Positions 46,069 through 54,856 of a DNA stretch of 64,000 bases are shown here, piece by piece. Source of the stretch: Streptomyces roseochromogenus subsp. oscitans DS 12.976 (lineage in GTDB: Bacteria > Actinomycetota > Actinomycetes > Streptomycetales > Streptomycetaceae). Location of the stretch: contig NZ_CM002285.1 of the NCBI RefSeq assembly GCF_000497445.1, positions 1,774,200 to 1,838,199 of the forward strand, read 5' to 3'. The first letter of the stretch is position 1. Each line of letters opens with the position of its first letter. Both the position numbers and the translations under genes were made by a program. The notes under the pieces are model-generated. The model had not been told where the DNA came from, made no database searches, and saw only the letters and a list, made by a program, of their open reading frames with translations.

Positions 46069-46590
46069 ATGAAGTTCCTGAACGTTCCGCTCGCGGTCGC
46101 GGGTGCCGGTGTTCTGGGCCTTTTGGCTCTCGGTGCCCCTGCCGCACATGCTCAAGAAATCCTCCCGGGTGCGCGGGCGGATAGCGGGTACAGTGTCCTG
46201 TCGAACGACTCAAGTCCTCAGCAGGTTCTCGACGCCTACGGTTTCGGCACGGCGAGTGGGACTCCGGTGGTCACCTGGGCTGCCAACGGTGGAGTCAACC
46301 AGAGGTGGTCTTTGCTTGATCAACCGGATGAGACCGTGGCCATCGTGGGTGCGCAGAGCGGAATGTGTGTTGCTCCTTCCGGCTCGCACGGGGTTGTCAC
46401 GCTGCAGGGGTGCAGCAGTGCGCAGTTCGGTCAGCGCTGGTACAAGGAACGGCGTCCCGGGGGCCGCATCATCTTCGAGAACGCTTTGTTCGAGGGGCAG
46501 TGCCTGGACATGGCGGGAAGCTACAGCCAGGCCGTGGTCAGGGACTGCAATGGAAGCGTGAGCCAGAATTGGCGGCTCTTTGCTTCGTAG
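46069..46590 (+). CDS. Exported ricin-type lectin-domain protein
   Basis: 173 residues: signal peptide ending GAPAAHAQ, then a single beta-trefoil RICIN domain with repeated Q-x-W motifs (VNQRWSL, FGQRWY, VSQNWRLF) and paired cysteines (MCVAPSG...LQGCSS; QCLDM...VRDCN). Such domains bind sugars; here there is no attached enzyme, so it may be a stand-alone lectin. GAGGAG lies 8 nt before ATG 46069. A perfect hairpin 150 bp downstream may end the transcript. Confidence 0.88.
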   Translation: MKFLNVPLAVAGAGVLGLLALGAPAAHAQEILPGARADSGYSVLSNDSSPQQVLDAYGFGTASGTPVVTWAANGGVNQRWSLLDQPDETVAIVGAQSGMCVAPSGSHGVVTLQGCSSAQFGQRWYKERRPGGRIIFENALFEGQCLDMAGSYSQAVVRDCNGSVSQNWRLFAS

Positions 46591-47096
46591 ACGTCACTGC
46601 GGTCCCTGCTGTTTTTATTCCGGGTGACAGTCTCGCGCTCGTGGTTACCGGGCATGTTCCCTGCCCGGTACTCGGACAGCTTTCCGTGTCTGGCCTCCGG
46701 TAAAAGACTGTGAGTTCGGATTTCGGTGGGGCCTCGTCTTCTCTGCTGCGACCGTCCGCAGCAGAGAAGACATGGGCAGTCGGCGGGCATCGCTGTCCGA
46801 CGTGCAGCGCCAGCAGCGCCGGCCTTGGCCTGGGATGGGCAATGACCGACACCGCGGTGGCTGGGAGCCGTATCCAGTGACGCTCAGGGCCGGGGAGGCG
46901 AGGTGTGAGAGCAGGCGTCACGCCGACCACCACGAGCGGGACGCGATCTACGGCAGACAGCAGCCCCCTCGGAACTCCCGCTGCACGGACTGGCCCGCCA
47001 AGTGCGCTGCTCCGCCTCGCCCCTCAGCCCCGGCACGCGGGATTGCCTGCAGCCGACCCAGCCATCGGATCCTGGCCCTGCGGCACTGGTCAGTCG
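46591..47096. other. Convergent intergenic region
   Basis: About 500 bp between convergent genes. It holds the strong hairpin listed separately. A plus-strand stretch near 46900-47060 might be decayed coding sequence; no family recognised. Confidence 0.4.
46738..46769. terminator. Perfect 13-bp hairpin
   Basis: CTTCTCTGCTGCG (46738-46750) pairs without mismatch to CGCAGCAGAGAAG (46757-46769) across a 6-nt loop. It lies between convergent genes and is the strongest hairpin I noticed in the window. Confidence 0.8.
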
Positions 47097-47654
47097 TCAT
47101 TCCGAGGGACAGTTGTCCCACAGCCGGGAAAGCTCTTTGGGGATTCCGACGCAGCCGCCGCTGAACGGGGCGGCGCTGTGGCTGTAAGCCCAGGGCTGCC
47201 CGTTCCGGAGGATGAAGTACTTGCGCGCGCTGCCGTCGTCCTGGATGCCGACCTGCTCCTGGTGCGTCGCGCCCGGGGTGAGTTCGAAGGCGGTCGCGGC
47301 GTACCGCGTGTCCCCGCACTGCCCGTACAGGAACTGGCCCGGGCGCGGCTTGATGTGGCGGAAAAGGGAGTTGTGGCTGGTGTACGCGCGGGTGACCGCC
47401 GTTTTGACCGCCGCGGTCGCGACCAGGTTCCGGCAGCCGGTGCTCTTCTCAGACGCAGCCGTCACTGTCTGACCATCGCCTGCAGCCGCGGTGGCCGCCG
47501 GCTGAGCCCCGCCCGGAGCCGCTGCAGCCGAACCGCCCGCATGAACCGAACCAGAACCAGAGCCAGAACCGGTACTACTGCACGCGCCGAGCAGAAACAC
47601 GGCGGAGAACGTGACAGCGGCCGAAGCCATCGCGCGAGGCATAGTGGAACGCAT
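47097..47654 (-). CDS. Lipoprotein of unknown function
   Basis: 185 residues. Lipobox FLLGAC at Cys~25, then a Ser/Gly and Ala/Pro-rich linker and a ~120-residue domain with CRNLVATAAVKTAVTRAYTS, KPRPGQFLYGQCGDTRYAAT and SGGCVGIPKELSRLW. Four cysteines suggest two disulfides. GGGGGG lies 10 nt before ATG 47654. Anchored to the outer face of the membrane; family not recognised. Confidence 0.82.
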   Translation of the reverse strand: MRSTMPRAMASAAVTFSAVFLLGACSSTGSGSGSGSVHAGGSAAAAPGGAQPAATAAAGDGQTVTAASEKSTGCRNLVATAAVKTAVTRAYTSHNSLFRHIKPRPGQFLYGQCGDTRYAATAFELTPGATHQEQVGIQDDGSARKYFILRNGQPWAYSHSAAPFSGGCVGIPKELSRLWDNCPSE

Positions 47655-47814
47655 CAGAACTGATCCCCCCAGAAAGAGCAGATGATGTGGAGACAGGCAG
47701 GTCATGCCTGTGTCCCGTGCATGCCATCCTTTCGGCCGTTCTCGACAACAATCTCCCCGTCCCGTCACAGCCCTGCAATAACAAACCGTCCATCCTGGAG
47801 CCGACCGCCCCCAG

Positions 47815-47926
47815 CCGCGTGACCGAACGTCTGCTGGAAAGCTCTTTCCTGCTGGCCCAGCTCGCCTGCCTGGGCGCCAACCTCTGCTACGGCATCGGCT
47901 TCGTCCTCAGCCGCCGCCTACGGTTC
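47815..47926 (+). pseudogene. Short fragment resembling an EamA/DMT transporter helix
   Basis: About 35 codons (LAQLACLGANLCYGIGFVLS followed by RR) look like one helix pair of an EamA-type transporter. Nothing else of it is present. Confidence 0.3.
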
Positions 47927-47939
47927 CCTCGGCGTGATC

Positions 47940-48257
47940 GCGTCGGCGGCCGCCTTCTCAGCTGGACGAAGACGCGGCCGCCCTCCTCGTGGACCGCGTC
48001 GGTCAGGCCCCGCCAGCCGGTCACGTGGGCGTCGGTGTGCAGCCCGGGGTGAAGGGGTAGCCCGCCGCCTCGGGGGAGATGGTGGTGGAGCCCGCGATGA
48101 TCAGGCCCGCGGTGGCTCGCTGCCGATAGTCGGTGATCACCAGCGGGGGAACGCACCCGTCGGTGTCGGCGCGGTTGCGGGTCATCGGGGCCATCACCAA
48201 CCGGTTGGCGAGCTTGAGGTCACCCAGGTCGAACGGCGCGAACAGGTCGAGGCGCAT
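47940..48257 (-). pseudogene. Truncated old-yellow-enzyme family oxidoreductase
   Basis: From ATG 48257: MRLDLFAPFDLGDLKLANRL, then VMAPMTRNRAD, YRQRATAGLIIAGSTTISPE in one frame and, after a shift near 48060, HTDAHVTGWRGLTDAVHEEG with GRVFVQL. This is the N-terminal third of an OYE-type FMN barrel (NADH:flavin oxidoreductase). The rest is absent and replaced by the transporter fragment. Confidence 0.8.
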
Positions 48258-48419
48258 ACGGAGCTCCAGCGTTGCGGCGAGCATCGTAGGACAGCCGCCC
48301 TAGAGCGCCGTCACGCCAGGTCGCCCGCGTTGGTGGTGTCAACGGCTTGACGATCTAGGACAGTCGACCTGCGTCGTGGCTCTAGGCCGACTGTCCTACG
48401 ACATCGGAAGGGGATCACC

Positions 48420-48716
48420 ATGACTGCTGTGGCGACCCGTGAACAGATCGTGGCGGCAGCCGACCGGCTCTTCTACCAGCTACTACCACCACTTCAAGTC
48501 GAGATCGTGCTGACCAACCGCGCCGACATCCAGGACTACGGCTGCCCCGTGGGCACCTTGACCACGGAGCTGGCCAAGCTGGAGCACGCCATGCTCGGCA
48601 GGGCCAGCCGCCTGTTCGCCCCGTTCCGCACATGGCTCCGCGAGCAGTTCGCGCCGCTCGGACCGGCCGACCAGGCCGACCAGGCCGACGAGCTGGCCAT
48701 GCACGTTATCCGATAA
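48420..48716 (+). pseudogene. TetR-family regulator with an internal deletion
   Basis: TREQIVAAADRLFYQ is a TetR N-terminus, but the helix-turn-helix that should follow is deleted; the frame jumps to LTNRADIQDYGCPVGTLTTE and ELAKLEHAMLGRAS, the ligand-domain pattern of the same family, and stops soon after. Divergent from the OYE remnant, the usual arrangement for a TetR repressor and its OYE target. It cannot bind DNA. Confidence 0.75.
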
Positions 48717-48966
48717 CAAGGCCGCCGCCGGCCAGCACATGGCCGGCCACCAGGAGTGGATCAAGCGCGGCCTGGACGACGGGGTCTTCCTGCTGGTCGG
48801 CAGCATCCAGCCGGGCCTCGGCGGCGCGGTCCTCGCCCACAACACCTCGCGCGAGGTGCTGCAGAAGCGCGTCGACGACCCGTTCGTCGCCCAGGACGTC
48901 GTCACGGCGGAGATCATCGGGATCGCGCCGGCGATGGCGGACGAGCGGCTGAGCTTCCTCCTGTGA
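48707..48966 (+). pseudogene. N-terminally truncated YciI-like protein
   Basis: HMAGHQEWIKRGLDDGVFLL, GSIQPGLGGAVLAHNTSREV and DPFVAQDVVTAEIIGIAPAM follow the YCII family (small dimeric enzymes or accessory proteins with a His-Asp pair). The first strand of the domain is missing where the TetR remnant ends. ATG 48739 could start a 75-residue product; no ribosome site. Confidence 0.65.
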
Positions 48967-49253
48967 CGGCGCCGTTCCTCGGCCCCGACGGCGCGAAGCC
49001 CACGACGAGCAGCGGGCACGGGAGGTGGCCGGCCGCTACGAAAGCGACGTCATGAACCTCGACATCCGCAGCGACGGCGCTCACCCTGGCCGTCGGGATC
49101 AAGCCGGAGATCCGCGCCGCCTCGGACGTCGGCATGCCGGCCGACTACCCTGCCGCAGCTGCACTCCGGGCTCCCCTTCCGCTGTTCGGTGCGTGCGGCT
49201 GACCGCGCTCAACGGCAGGGGCCCCGGGAATTCGCCGATCCGGGCCCTTGCCG
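48967..49253. other. Intergenic, no gene recognised
   Basis: 287 bp of probable decayed sequence between the YciI remnant and the end of the matB-like gene. Confidence 0.4.
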
Positions 49254-51401
49254 TCAGCCCCGCGCCCCCGTTGCCGGTGACAGCGGGGGTTCCTGGTGGG
49301 AGCCGTAGCGCTCCATGCGCTGCCAGCGCAGGCGGCTGCCGGACAGGGCCGTGGCGACCGACTGGACCACCACGAGGTACATCAGCTGGCGGTAGACGAA
49401 CTGCTGCAACGGCAGGCTCCACAGCGGTCCGAGCCGTTCGCCGTCGAGGCGGAACGCATAGGCCCCGGTGACGACCTGGATGAGCAGGAACGAGCACCAC
49501 AGCAGCAGTACGTGGACGGGGTCGAGGAAGATCAGCCCGTACACGCTCAGCACATCGACCAAGGGTGCGAACAGCGGCAGCAGCACCTGGAACAGCAACA
49601 GGAAGAGCAGCCCGCGACGGCCGAAGGTGCCGGCCGCTCCGCTCTGGCGAACGGCGCCGCGGTGCTTCCACATCGCCTGCAGAGTCCCGTAGCACCAGCG
49701 GTAACGCTGCCGCCACAGGGCGCCGAGGGAAGCGGGAGCCTCGGTCCAGGCGATGGCCCTCTCCTCGTAGACCACGCGCCAGCCGTCACGCCAGAACGCC
49801 ATGGTGAGGTCGGTGTCCTCGGCCAGTGTCGCCTCGGAGACACCGCCGACGCGTACCAGCGCGGCCCGGCGCCAGGCACCGATCGCACCCGGCACCGTCG
49901 GCATGCACCGGGCCAGGTCGAACAGCCGCCGGTCCAGGTTGAAGCCGACGACGTACTCGATGTGCTGCCAACGGCCCAGCAGACCGCTCCGGTTGACGAC
50001 CTTGGCGTTGCCGGAGACCGCTCCGATCCCCGGGTCGGAGAACGGCTGGACCAGCTGGCGCACCGCATCCGGCTCGAAGACCGTGTCGCCGTCCATCATC
50101 ACCACGATCTCGTGCGAGGCGGCGGCGATCCCCGTGTTGAGGGCGGCGGGCTTGCCCGCGTTCCGCTGGCGGATCACCCGTACGCCCGGCAGACCGAGTG
50201 CCTCGACGATGTCGGCAGTGCCGTCGGTGGAACCGTCGTCCACGACGATGATCTCGACGGGGTGGTCGGATGCGACCAGGGACCGGACGGTCGCCTCGAT
50301 GCCGGCCGACTCGTTGTAGGCCGGGACGATCACCGACACCGGTTCGGTGACCGGCGCTCCCCACGCCGTCCTGGCATGCCGCCGGTGCCTGGCAGCGGCG
50401 ATCATGGAGATCACGGCGCGCAGGATGCCCAGCAGTCCGGCGAAGAGCAGCAGCAGGTCGAGTCCGTCGAGGCCCCAGACCGCCCCCTTGAGCAGCCACA
50501 GCAGCCCTACGCCGAGCAGGTGCTGACCGGTGGAGGCCGGGCGGTTGGCGTCGGTGAGGTGGAAAGCCTGGCTGACCGTCTGGAAGCGGTAGCCGCGCGC
50601 CTCCAGGCGCGGAATCAGTGCGTCCAGCGCGGCCACGGTCTGTGCGCGGTCGCCGCCGGCGTCGTGGAAGAGGATCACCTGGCCGGCGGACCCGGGAGGG
50701 GTGGCGTTGCGGATGATCCGCCGCACGCCCGGCTTCTGCCAGTCCTCGCTGTCCTGGGTGACGAGCACGGTCAGGTAGCCCTGCTTGCCGAGCTGTCGCA
50801 TCGTGGCCCAGTCGGCGTTGCCCACCGCGTCGGCGCTGGACGAGTACGGCGGGCGGAAGAGGCTGCTGGTGACACCCGCGGCGCCGGCCACCGCGAGCTG
50901 GTCCTCCCGCATCTCCAGCGTGCGCTGCCAGCCGGGCAGGCTGGGCAGATAGGGGTGGGTGAAGCTGTGCAGGCCGAGTTCGTCGTGATCCTCCGCCATC
51001 CGCGCGACCAGTTCGGGGTGGGTGGCCACGCCGGTGCCCACGAGGAAGAAGGTCGCGGGCACGTGGTGCCGTTCCAGCGTCGCCAGGACCTTGGGGGTCC
51101 AGGTCGGGTCCGGGCCGTCGTCGAAGGTGAGCACCACGGTGCGCGCCGGTGGGGTGAGTGAGACCGGTGTGGATCCGCTGGACGAGATCACCGGGCCGCC
51201 GTTCTCGATCGAAGGCGGCACCTGGTCGACGGGTCCCTGCGGAGGGTTCCCGCCGTCGTCCTGGAAGCCGAACATGTGCTGCGTGTAACCCTCGATGAGC
51301 AGCGTGAGGGTGAGGGTCAACACCATGGTCACCAGCAGCACCCAGTGGGTGCGTACTGGAGTTTCGCGGGCGCTACGGCCACGCCGTGGGGAAGAGCTCA
51401 C
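49254..51401 (-). CDS. matB: Bifunctional polysaccharide deacetylase / GT2 synthase (MatB-like)
   Basis: 715 residues. N-terminal helix (VLLVTMVLTLTLTLLIEGYT), NodB-type deacetylase domain (~85-270: VVLTFDDGPDPTWTPKVLAT with metal/catalytic Asp, LGLHSFTHPYL with metal His, FRPPYSSS, VILFHDAGG), membrane helices ~310-340, then a family-2 glycosyltransferase (VIVPAYNES, VDDGSTDGTADIV, MMDGDTVF, TLAEDTDL, QRYRWCYG = QxxRW) and C-terminal helices. This is the layout of Streptomyces MatB, which with MatA makes an extracellular poly-GlcNAc-like polymer that causes pellet formation. It lies 81 bp downstream of the matA-like gene. Confidence 0.9.
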   Translation of the reverse strand: MSSSPRRGRSARETPVRTHWVLLVTMVLTLTLTLLIEGYTQHMFGFQDDGGNPPQGPVDQVPPSIENGGPVISSSGSTPVSLTPPARTVVLTFDDGPDPTWTPKVLATLERHHVPATFFLVGTGVATHPELVARMAEDHDELGLHSFTHPYLPSLPGWQRTLEMREDQLAVAGAAGVTSSLFRPPYSSSADAVGNADWATMRQLGKQGYLTVLVTQDSEDWQKPGVRRIIRNATPPGSAGQVILFHDAGGDRAQTVAALDALIPRLEARGYRFQTVSQAFHLTDANRPASTGQHLLGVGLLWLLKGAVWGLDGLDLLLLFAGLLGILRAVISMIAAARHRRHARTAWGAPVTEPVSVIVPAYNESAGIEATVRSLVASDHPVEIIVVDDGSTDGTADIVEALGLPGVRVIRQRNAGKPAALNTGIAAASHEIVVMMDGDTVFEPDAVRQLVQPFSDPGIGAVSGNAKVVNRSGLLGRWQHIEYVVGFNLDRRLFDLARCMPTVPGAIGAWRRAALVRVGGVSEATLAEDTDLTMAFWRDGWRVVYEERAIAWTEAPASLGALWRQRYRWCYGTLQAMWKHRGAVRQSGAAGTFGRRGLLFLLLFQVLLPLFAPLVDVLSVYGLIFLDPVHVLLLWCSFLLIQVVTGAYAFRLDGERLGPLWSLPLQQFVYRQLMYLVVVQSVATALSGSRLRWQRMERYGSHQEPPLSPATGARG

Positions 51402-51482
51402 ATCGATGATTTCTGGGATGGGTGAAGAGTTCTGGAACGGAACTGCGGGCGTGGACCAGGGGACGGGAGTCCTGACAGACCG

Positions 51483-52154
51483 TTAGAGCCCGAGCGTGCC
51501 CTGGGTGGGCGAGGCGGAGGGCGCCGCGGTCGGGGTCCGCTTCGGGTGCGGGAACGGCTTGTGCCCCTTGGGCCGCGTCGGACTCGGGGACGGCGTCGCG
51601 GTCGGGGACGGATTCACCGTCGGGGACGGTTTCGCCGTCGGGGACGATTTCACCGTCGAGGGCGACTTCGCCTTGGCGCTCGCGCCGCCGGCGGTCTGCG
51701 TCACGGGCGTCGCCAGGCCCGAGCTCCGGTGCCGCTGGGCGGTGGCCGCCGCGGCCGTCGGGGATGTCCCGGCCCGGGGCGCCTCGTGCGCGTGCTCGGC
51801 GGCGGGGCCCGGCTTGGGCCGCAGGGGGTGCGGCAGCAGCGCCGGCAGGGTCGGGCCGCCCAGGAAGGTGCTGACGAGCAGGGCGACGTAGGCCGCTGCC
51901 GGAGTCACCAGCGCGGCCACCAGGATGCGCAGCCGCCTGCGGCGGCCTCCTGACATGTCGACGAAGATGGGTTTGGGGGTGGGGCGTCGTACCGGCAGGC
52001 CACTCAGGCCCGGTGTGCCGGCGGTGGGCTCGGCCGGGGAACCAGCCACAGCAGGCCCCTGGGTCGGCTCCTGAATGGGGACATCGGGAGACGGTGACGC
52101 GTCACACGTCACGCTGTCCCCGGCGGGCGCCGAGCCCTCCGGAATGGTCTGCAC
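51483..52154 (-). CDS. matA: Single-pass membrane protein with Pro/Thr/Lys-rich tail (MatA-like)
   Basis: 223 residues: a cytoplasmic Pro-rich ~75 residues, one membrane helix after a basic cluster (GRRRRLRILVAALVTPAAAY), then an exported low-complexity tail of SPT-K-PSPT-type repeats that could bind the wall or anionic polymers. Position directly upstream of the matB-like gene supports MatA; sequence conservation in such tails is weak, so identity rests mainly on context. GTG start at 52154 has only a poor ribosome site. Confidence 0.65.
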   Translation of the reverse strand: MQTIPEGSAPAGDSVTCDASPSPDVPIQEPTQGPAVAGSPAEPTAGTPGLSGLPVRRPTPKPIFVDMSGGRRRRLRILVAALVTPAAAYVALLVSTFLGGPTLPALLPHPLRPKPGPAAEHAHEAPRAGTSPTAAAATAQRHRSSGLATPVTQTAGGASAKAKSPSTVKSSPTAKPSPTVNPSPTATPSPSPTRPKGHKPFPHPKRTPTAAPSASPTQGTLGL

Positions 52155-52268
52155 AAGATCCGGACACTAGTGGCTCAAAACTGCTTGCAGGATAGAAAAC
52201 GTTGAAGCTCGCGGAAAAAGTCCGCAAAGCACATGAGCGGGTCGGTGTGGCGGGTACCGTGAAGTACG

Positions 52269-53147
52269 TCAGTCCTGCGGCCTGCTGATGGTCAGTTCGA
52301 AGTCGGCTCCCACGGTCAGCGGAGCCTTCAGATCCCACTCGCCGCGGTCCGCGAGCTCCTGCAGAGCCTGCGACCGGTCGACCGCCTGCGGCCAGTCGTT
52401 CTCGCGGCCGGCAGTGCAGGGTTGCTTCATGTGCTGCCTGCGGACGGTGTTGAACCGGGCCAGCCACGTCGCCTCGTTCACACCGGAGGCCGGGTTGCCC
52501 CCGAGCAACTTGTCGGTCTCGTGGGCGATCTTCAGCATGCCGTCGCAGTCGTCGGAAGTCTGGCCCATCATCAGGGCGGTGTCGTAGAGGTTCTCCAGAC
52601 CCAGCTCGCTCTTCACCCCCTCTCGCGCGCCCAGCTGCATGGCAGGGGCGAGGTACGTGTCGTGTCCCACCTGGATCTGCAGCCTCCGGAAGGCCGGATC
52701 CAGGGCGGCCTTCTTCCAGTCGCGCACGAACGCCTCGCCCAGCGCGCTGGTGTCGTCACTTCCCGAGTCGGCCAGTCGCTGAAGGACGGCGGTGTACTGC
52801 GCGAGCACGTTGTGTGGTGCGATGGCGTTGTACCTCTTGACCAGCCCGAGCATGTCGCCACTCTGGCTGCAGAACCCGATCCACCCCGCCGTGTAGCCAC
52901 AGCCGTCGTGCAGATCGGTGATGTAGGCGTACCGCGGAACGGTGGCACCGTTTTCGAACACCGCGGTGATGTCATCCATCATCAGGATTGCCGCAGGCCC
53001 CGCCGCGGGCGTCGCCGGAGCACCGGCCGTACCGCCGGCCTGACCGGCCCTGTCAGCCTTACCTGCCGTACCGGACGTGCAGCCACCCACGGTGAGCACG
53101 GCGCCGAGGACGACGAACAGGGTGCGACGTATCCCGGTCAACTCCAC
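52269..53147 (-). CDS. GH46 chitosanase-like lipoprotein upstream of matAB
   Basis: 292 residues. The signal ends in a lipobox VGGC (Cys23), then a Gly/Ala/Pro linker, then a glycoside hydrolase family 46 domain. ENGATVPRYAYITDLHDGCG aligns with the chitosanase N174 segment carrying catalytic Glu22 and Asp40: here Glu65 and Asp81 are kept, as is Thr86 in GYTAG, but the Arg42 equivalent is Cys83. WIGFCSQSGDMLGLVKRYNA and FVRDWKKAALDPAFRRLQIQ extend the match. GH46 enzymes cut GlcN-rich polymers. The family is usually freely secreted; here it is membrane anchored. GGAGCG lies before GTG 53147. Same strand as matA and matB, 114 bp upstream, so probably one operon. Confidence 0.87.
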   Translation of the reverse strand: MELTGIRRTLFVVLGAVLTVGGCTSGTAGKADRAGQAGGTAGAPATPAAGPAAILMMDDITAVFENGATVPRYAYITDLHDGCGYTAGWIGFCSQSGDMLGLVKRYNAIAPHNVLAQYTAVLQRLADSGSDDTSALGEAFVRDWKKAALDPAFRRLQIQVGHDTYLAPAMQLGAREGVKSELGLENLYDTALMMGQTSDDCDGMLKIAHETDKLLGGNPASGVNEATWLARFNTVRRQHMKQPCTAGRENDWPQAVDRSQALQELADRGEWDLKAPLTVGADFELTISRPQD

Positions 53148-53535
53148 GAACCGCTCCGGCCTGCTCCTTGCTGACTGCACCGTCTCACTGAAGAGCCTCC
53201 TGCTCGCAGAGAAACCGCGAGCAGGCGGCTTGATCAATTACCGCTCACTTCTCGCCCTGGGTCTTGACCTGGATCTTAGCGTGCTGGGTTTTACTGGTCA
53301 GGGTGTTGGGCGCGTGCGCCGGAGAGGTCGACGTCGGCTGCTGTCGAGCGGCTTCGGACGGACCAGGGACGGCCCGGCCCTGCCCCTGGGGTTCGACGGC
53401 GGGCACTCTCCGTGCGGCTCATTTGAGCCTAAGCCGACGACAGACAGTTGTGACGGTGGCTTGAGTTGGCGGACGAGGTACGTGGCCCCGACGGGGCGGG
53501 CAGGACGGACGGTTCGGTGCGGCGCGGCGCGGTTG
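53148..53535. other. Intergenic, no gene recognised
   Basis: 388 bp between the monooxygenase gene stop and the chitosanase-like gene start. It should contain the promoter for the putative chitosanase-matAB operon; no distinct box or hairpin is evident. Confidence 0.4.
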
Positions 53536-54522
53536 TCACGGTGCTTTCGTGGCCTCGCAGTGCTTCTTGATGAGGTCGTAGGAGCGCACGCGGGCGTCAA
53601 GGTCGTAGACAGGTGTGGTCAGCATGAGTTCGTCTGCTCCGGTATCGGCGGCCAGCTGCGCGAGCCGGCGTACGACGGTCTCGGGCGTCCCGCACGCCTG
53701 TTGTGCACGGAAACCGGCAAGCGCCTGCCGCTCCTGTGCCGTGAAGGGATGGGTGGCGGCGTCCGCGGGTGTGGGGAAGGGAATCTCGCTCAGACCTTTG
53801 AGCAGCCCGGCCTTGACGACGTCCATGGGCCCGGCTCGCCACGCCGCTTCCTGCTCCGTCTCAGCGCATATCGCCTCCACGCACACCAGAACCCGGGGCT
53901 GCTCGCACCAGCGGGACGGGATGAACTCCGCACGGTAGCGCTCCAGCACTGTGAAGGTGTTGTCGGGCCGGATGTGGTGTGCGACGGCGATCGGCAGGCC
54001 GAGTCGCGCGGCGAGGGCGGCACCTGCGGTACTGGAGCACAGCAGCCATGGCTCCGGCAGCGGGCCGAGTGCCACTTCGTCGACCAGAAAGGTCAGGATC
54101 GCAGCGACGTCGTCGTGGTACTGCGCGTCCGTCGCCGGTCCGGCTCCGCGGCGCAATTCCCGCGCGGTGGCCTCGTCGAAGGTGCCGGGGCCGCGGCCGA
54201 TACCCAGGTCGATGCGGTCCGCGTGCAACGCGGCCAGTGTTCCGAACTGCTCCGCCAGCATGATGGGCGCATGGTTGGGCGCCAGTACTCCGCCCGACCC
54301 GAGCCGGATGGCTGAGGTCGAGGCCGCCGCATGAGCGATCAGCACCACGGGTGGGAACGCGCCGATCGCGGGCGAATGGTGGTGCTCGGCGTACCAGATC
54401 CGGTGATACCCCAGTAGTTCGAGCTTGCGAGCGAAGGTGGCGGTGTCACGCAGGGTCTCCACGCCACGGGTCCCTGATTCGACCACCGCGACTTCCAGCG
54501 CTGAAATCGGCACATCGATCAT
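53536..54522 (-). CDS. LLM-class (luciferase-like) flavin monooxygenase
   Basis: 328 residues of the bacterial-luciferase-like TIM-barrel family: VPISALEVAVVESG start, GYHRIWYAEHHHSPAIG with the flavin-side His cluster, RLGSGGVLAPNHAP, RIDLGIGRGPGT. Uses reduced FMN or F420 to oxidise an unknown substrate. ATG at 54522 begins the conserved motif. A 34-codon fragment of the same protein type lies at 30070-30170. It lies 334 bp downstream of the SARP gene on the same strand. Confidence 0.92.
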   Translation of the reverse strand: MIDVPISALEVAVVESGTRGVETLRDTATFARKLELLGYHRIWYAEHHHSPAIGAFPPVVLIAHAAASTSAIRLGSGGVLAPNHAPIMLAEQFGTLAALHADRIDLGIGRGPGTFDEATARELRRGAGPATDAQYHDDVAAILTFLVDEVALGPLPEPWLLCSSTAGAALAARLGLPIAVAHHIRPDNTFTVLERYRAEFIPSRWCEQPRVLVCVEAICAETEQEAAWRAGPMDVVKAGLLKGLSEIPFPTPADAATHPFTAQERQALAGFRAQQACGTPETVVRRLAQLAADTGADELMLTTPVYDLDARVRSYDLIKKHCEATKAP

Positions 54523-54856
54523 GCCGTCAGCATAGGGATCGGTGTGCGCCTCAGGTGCGGCGGTCCCCACCGCCACGGTGCTCGGGCCGGTGGGTGAGGT
54601 CCGTGCGCCAGTCGCCTCCGGTTGCCTCCGGTCCGCGATCGCCAGACCGGTCGACCGCGTCAGTCGCTACGTCCGCCTCGTCCCACTGCCCGACAGGCAC
54701 GGCGCCGAAGCCGTCCGTGGACCACGTGTGCTTGAAATCGGGCGGGGTTGCGCCTCATGCGGCTGACGGCCTGGAGGGTGCGGACAGAGCGGACGCCGTT
54801 CAGGTGGTCGAGCGCCTGGTGCCAGGGCGCGTACGCATGCTCGATGCGGACGCGCT
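54523..54856. other. Intergenic, no gene recognised
   Basis: The minus strand near 54640-54740 reads WSTDGFGAVPVGQWDEADVA, which looks like coding debris of a protein I cannot name. No start or ribosome site. Confidence 0.35.
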
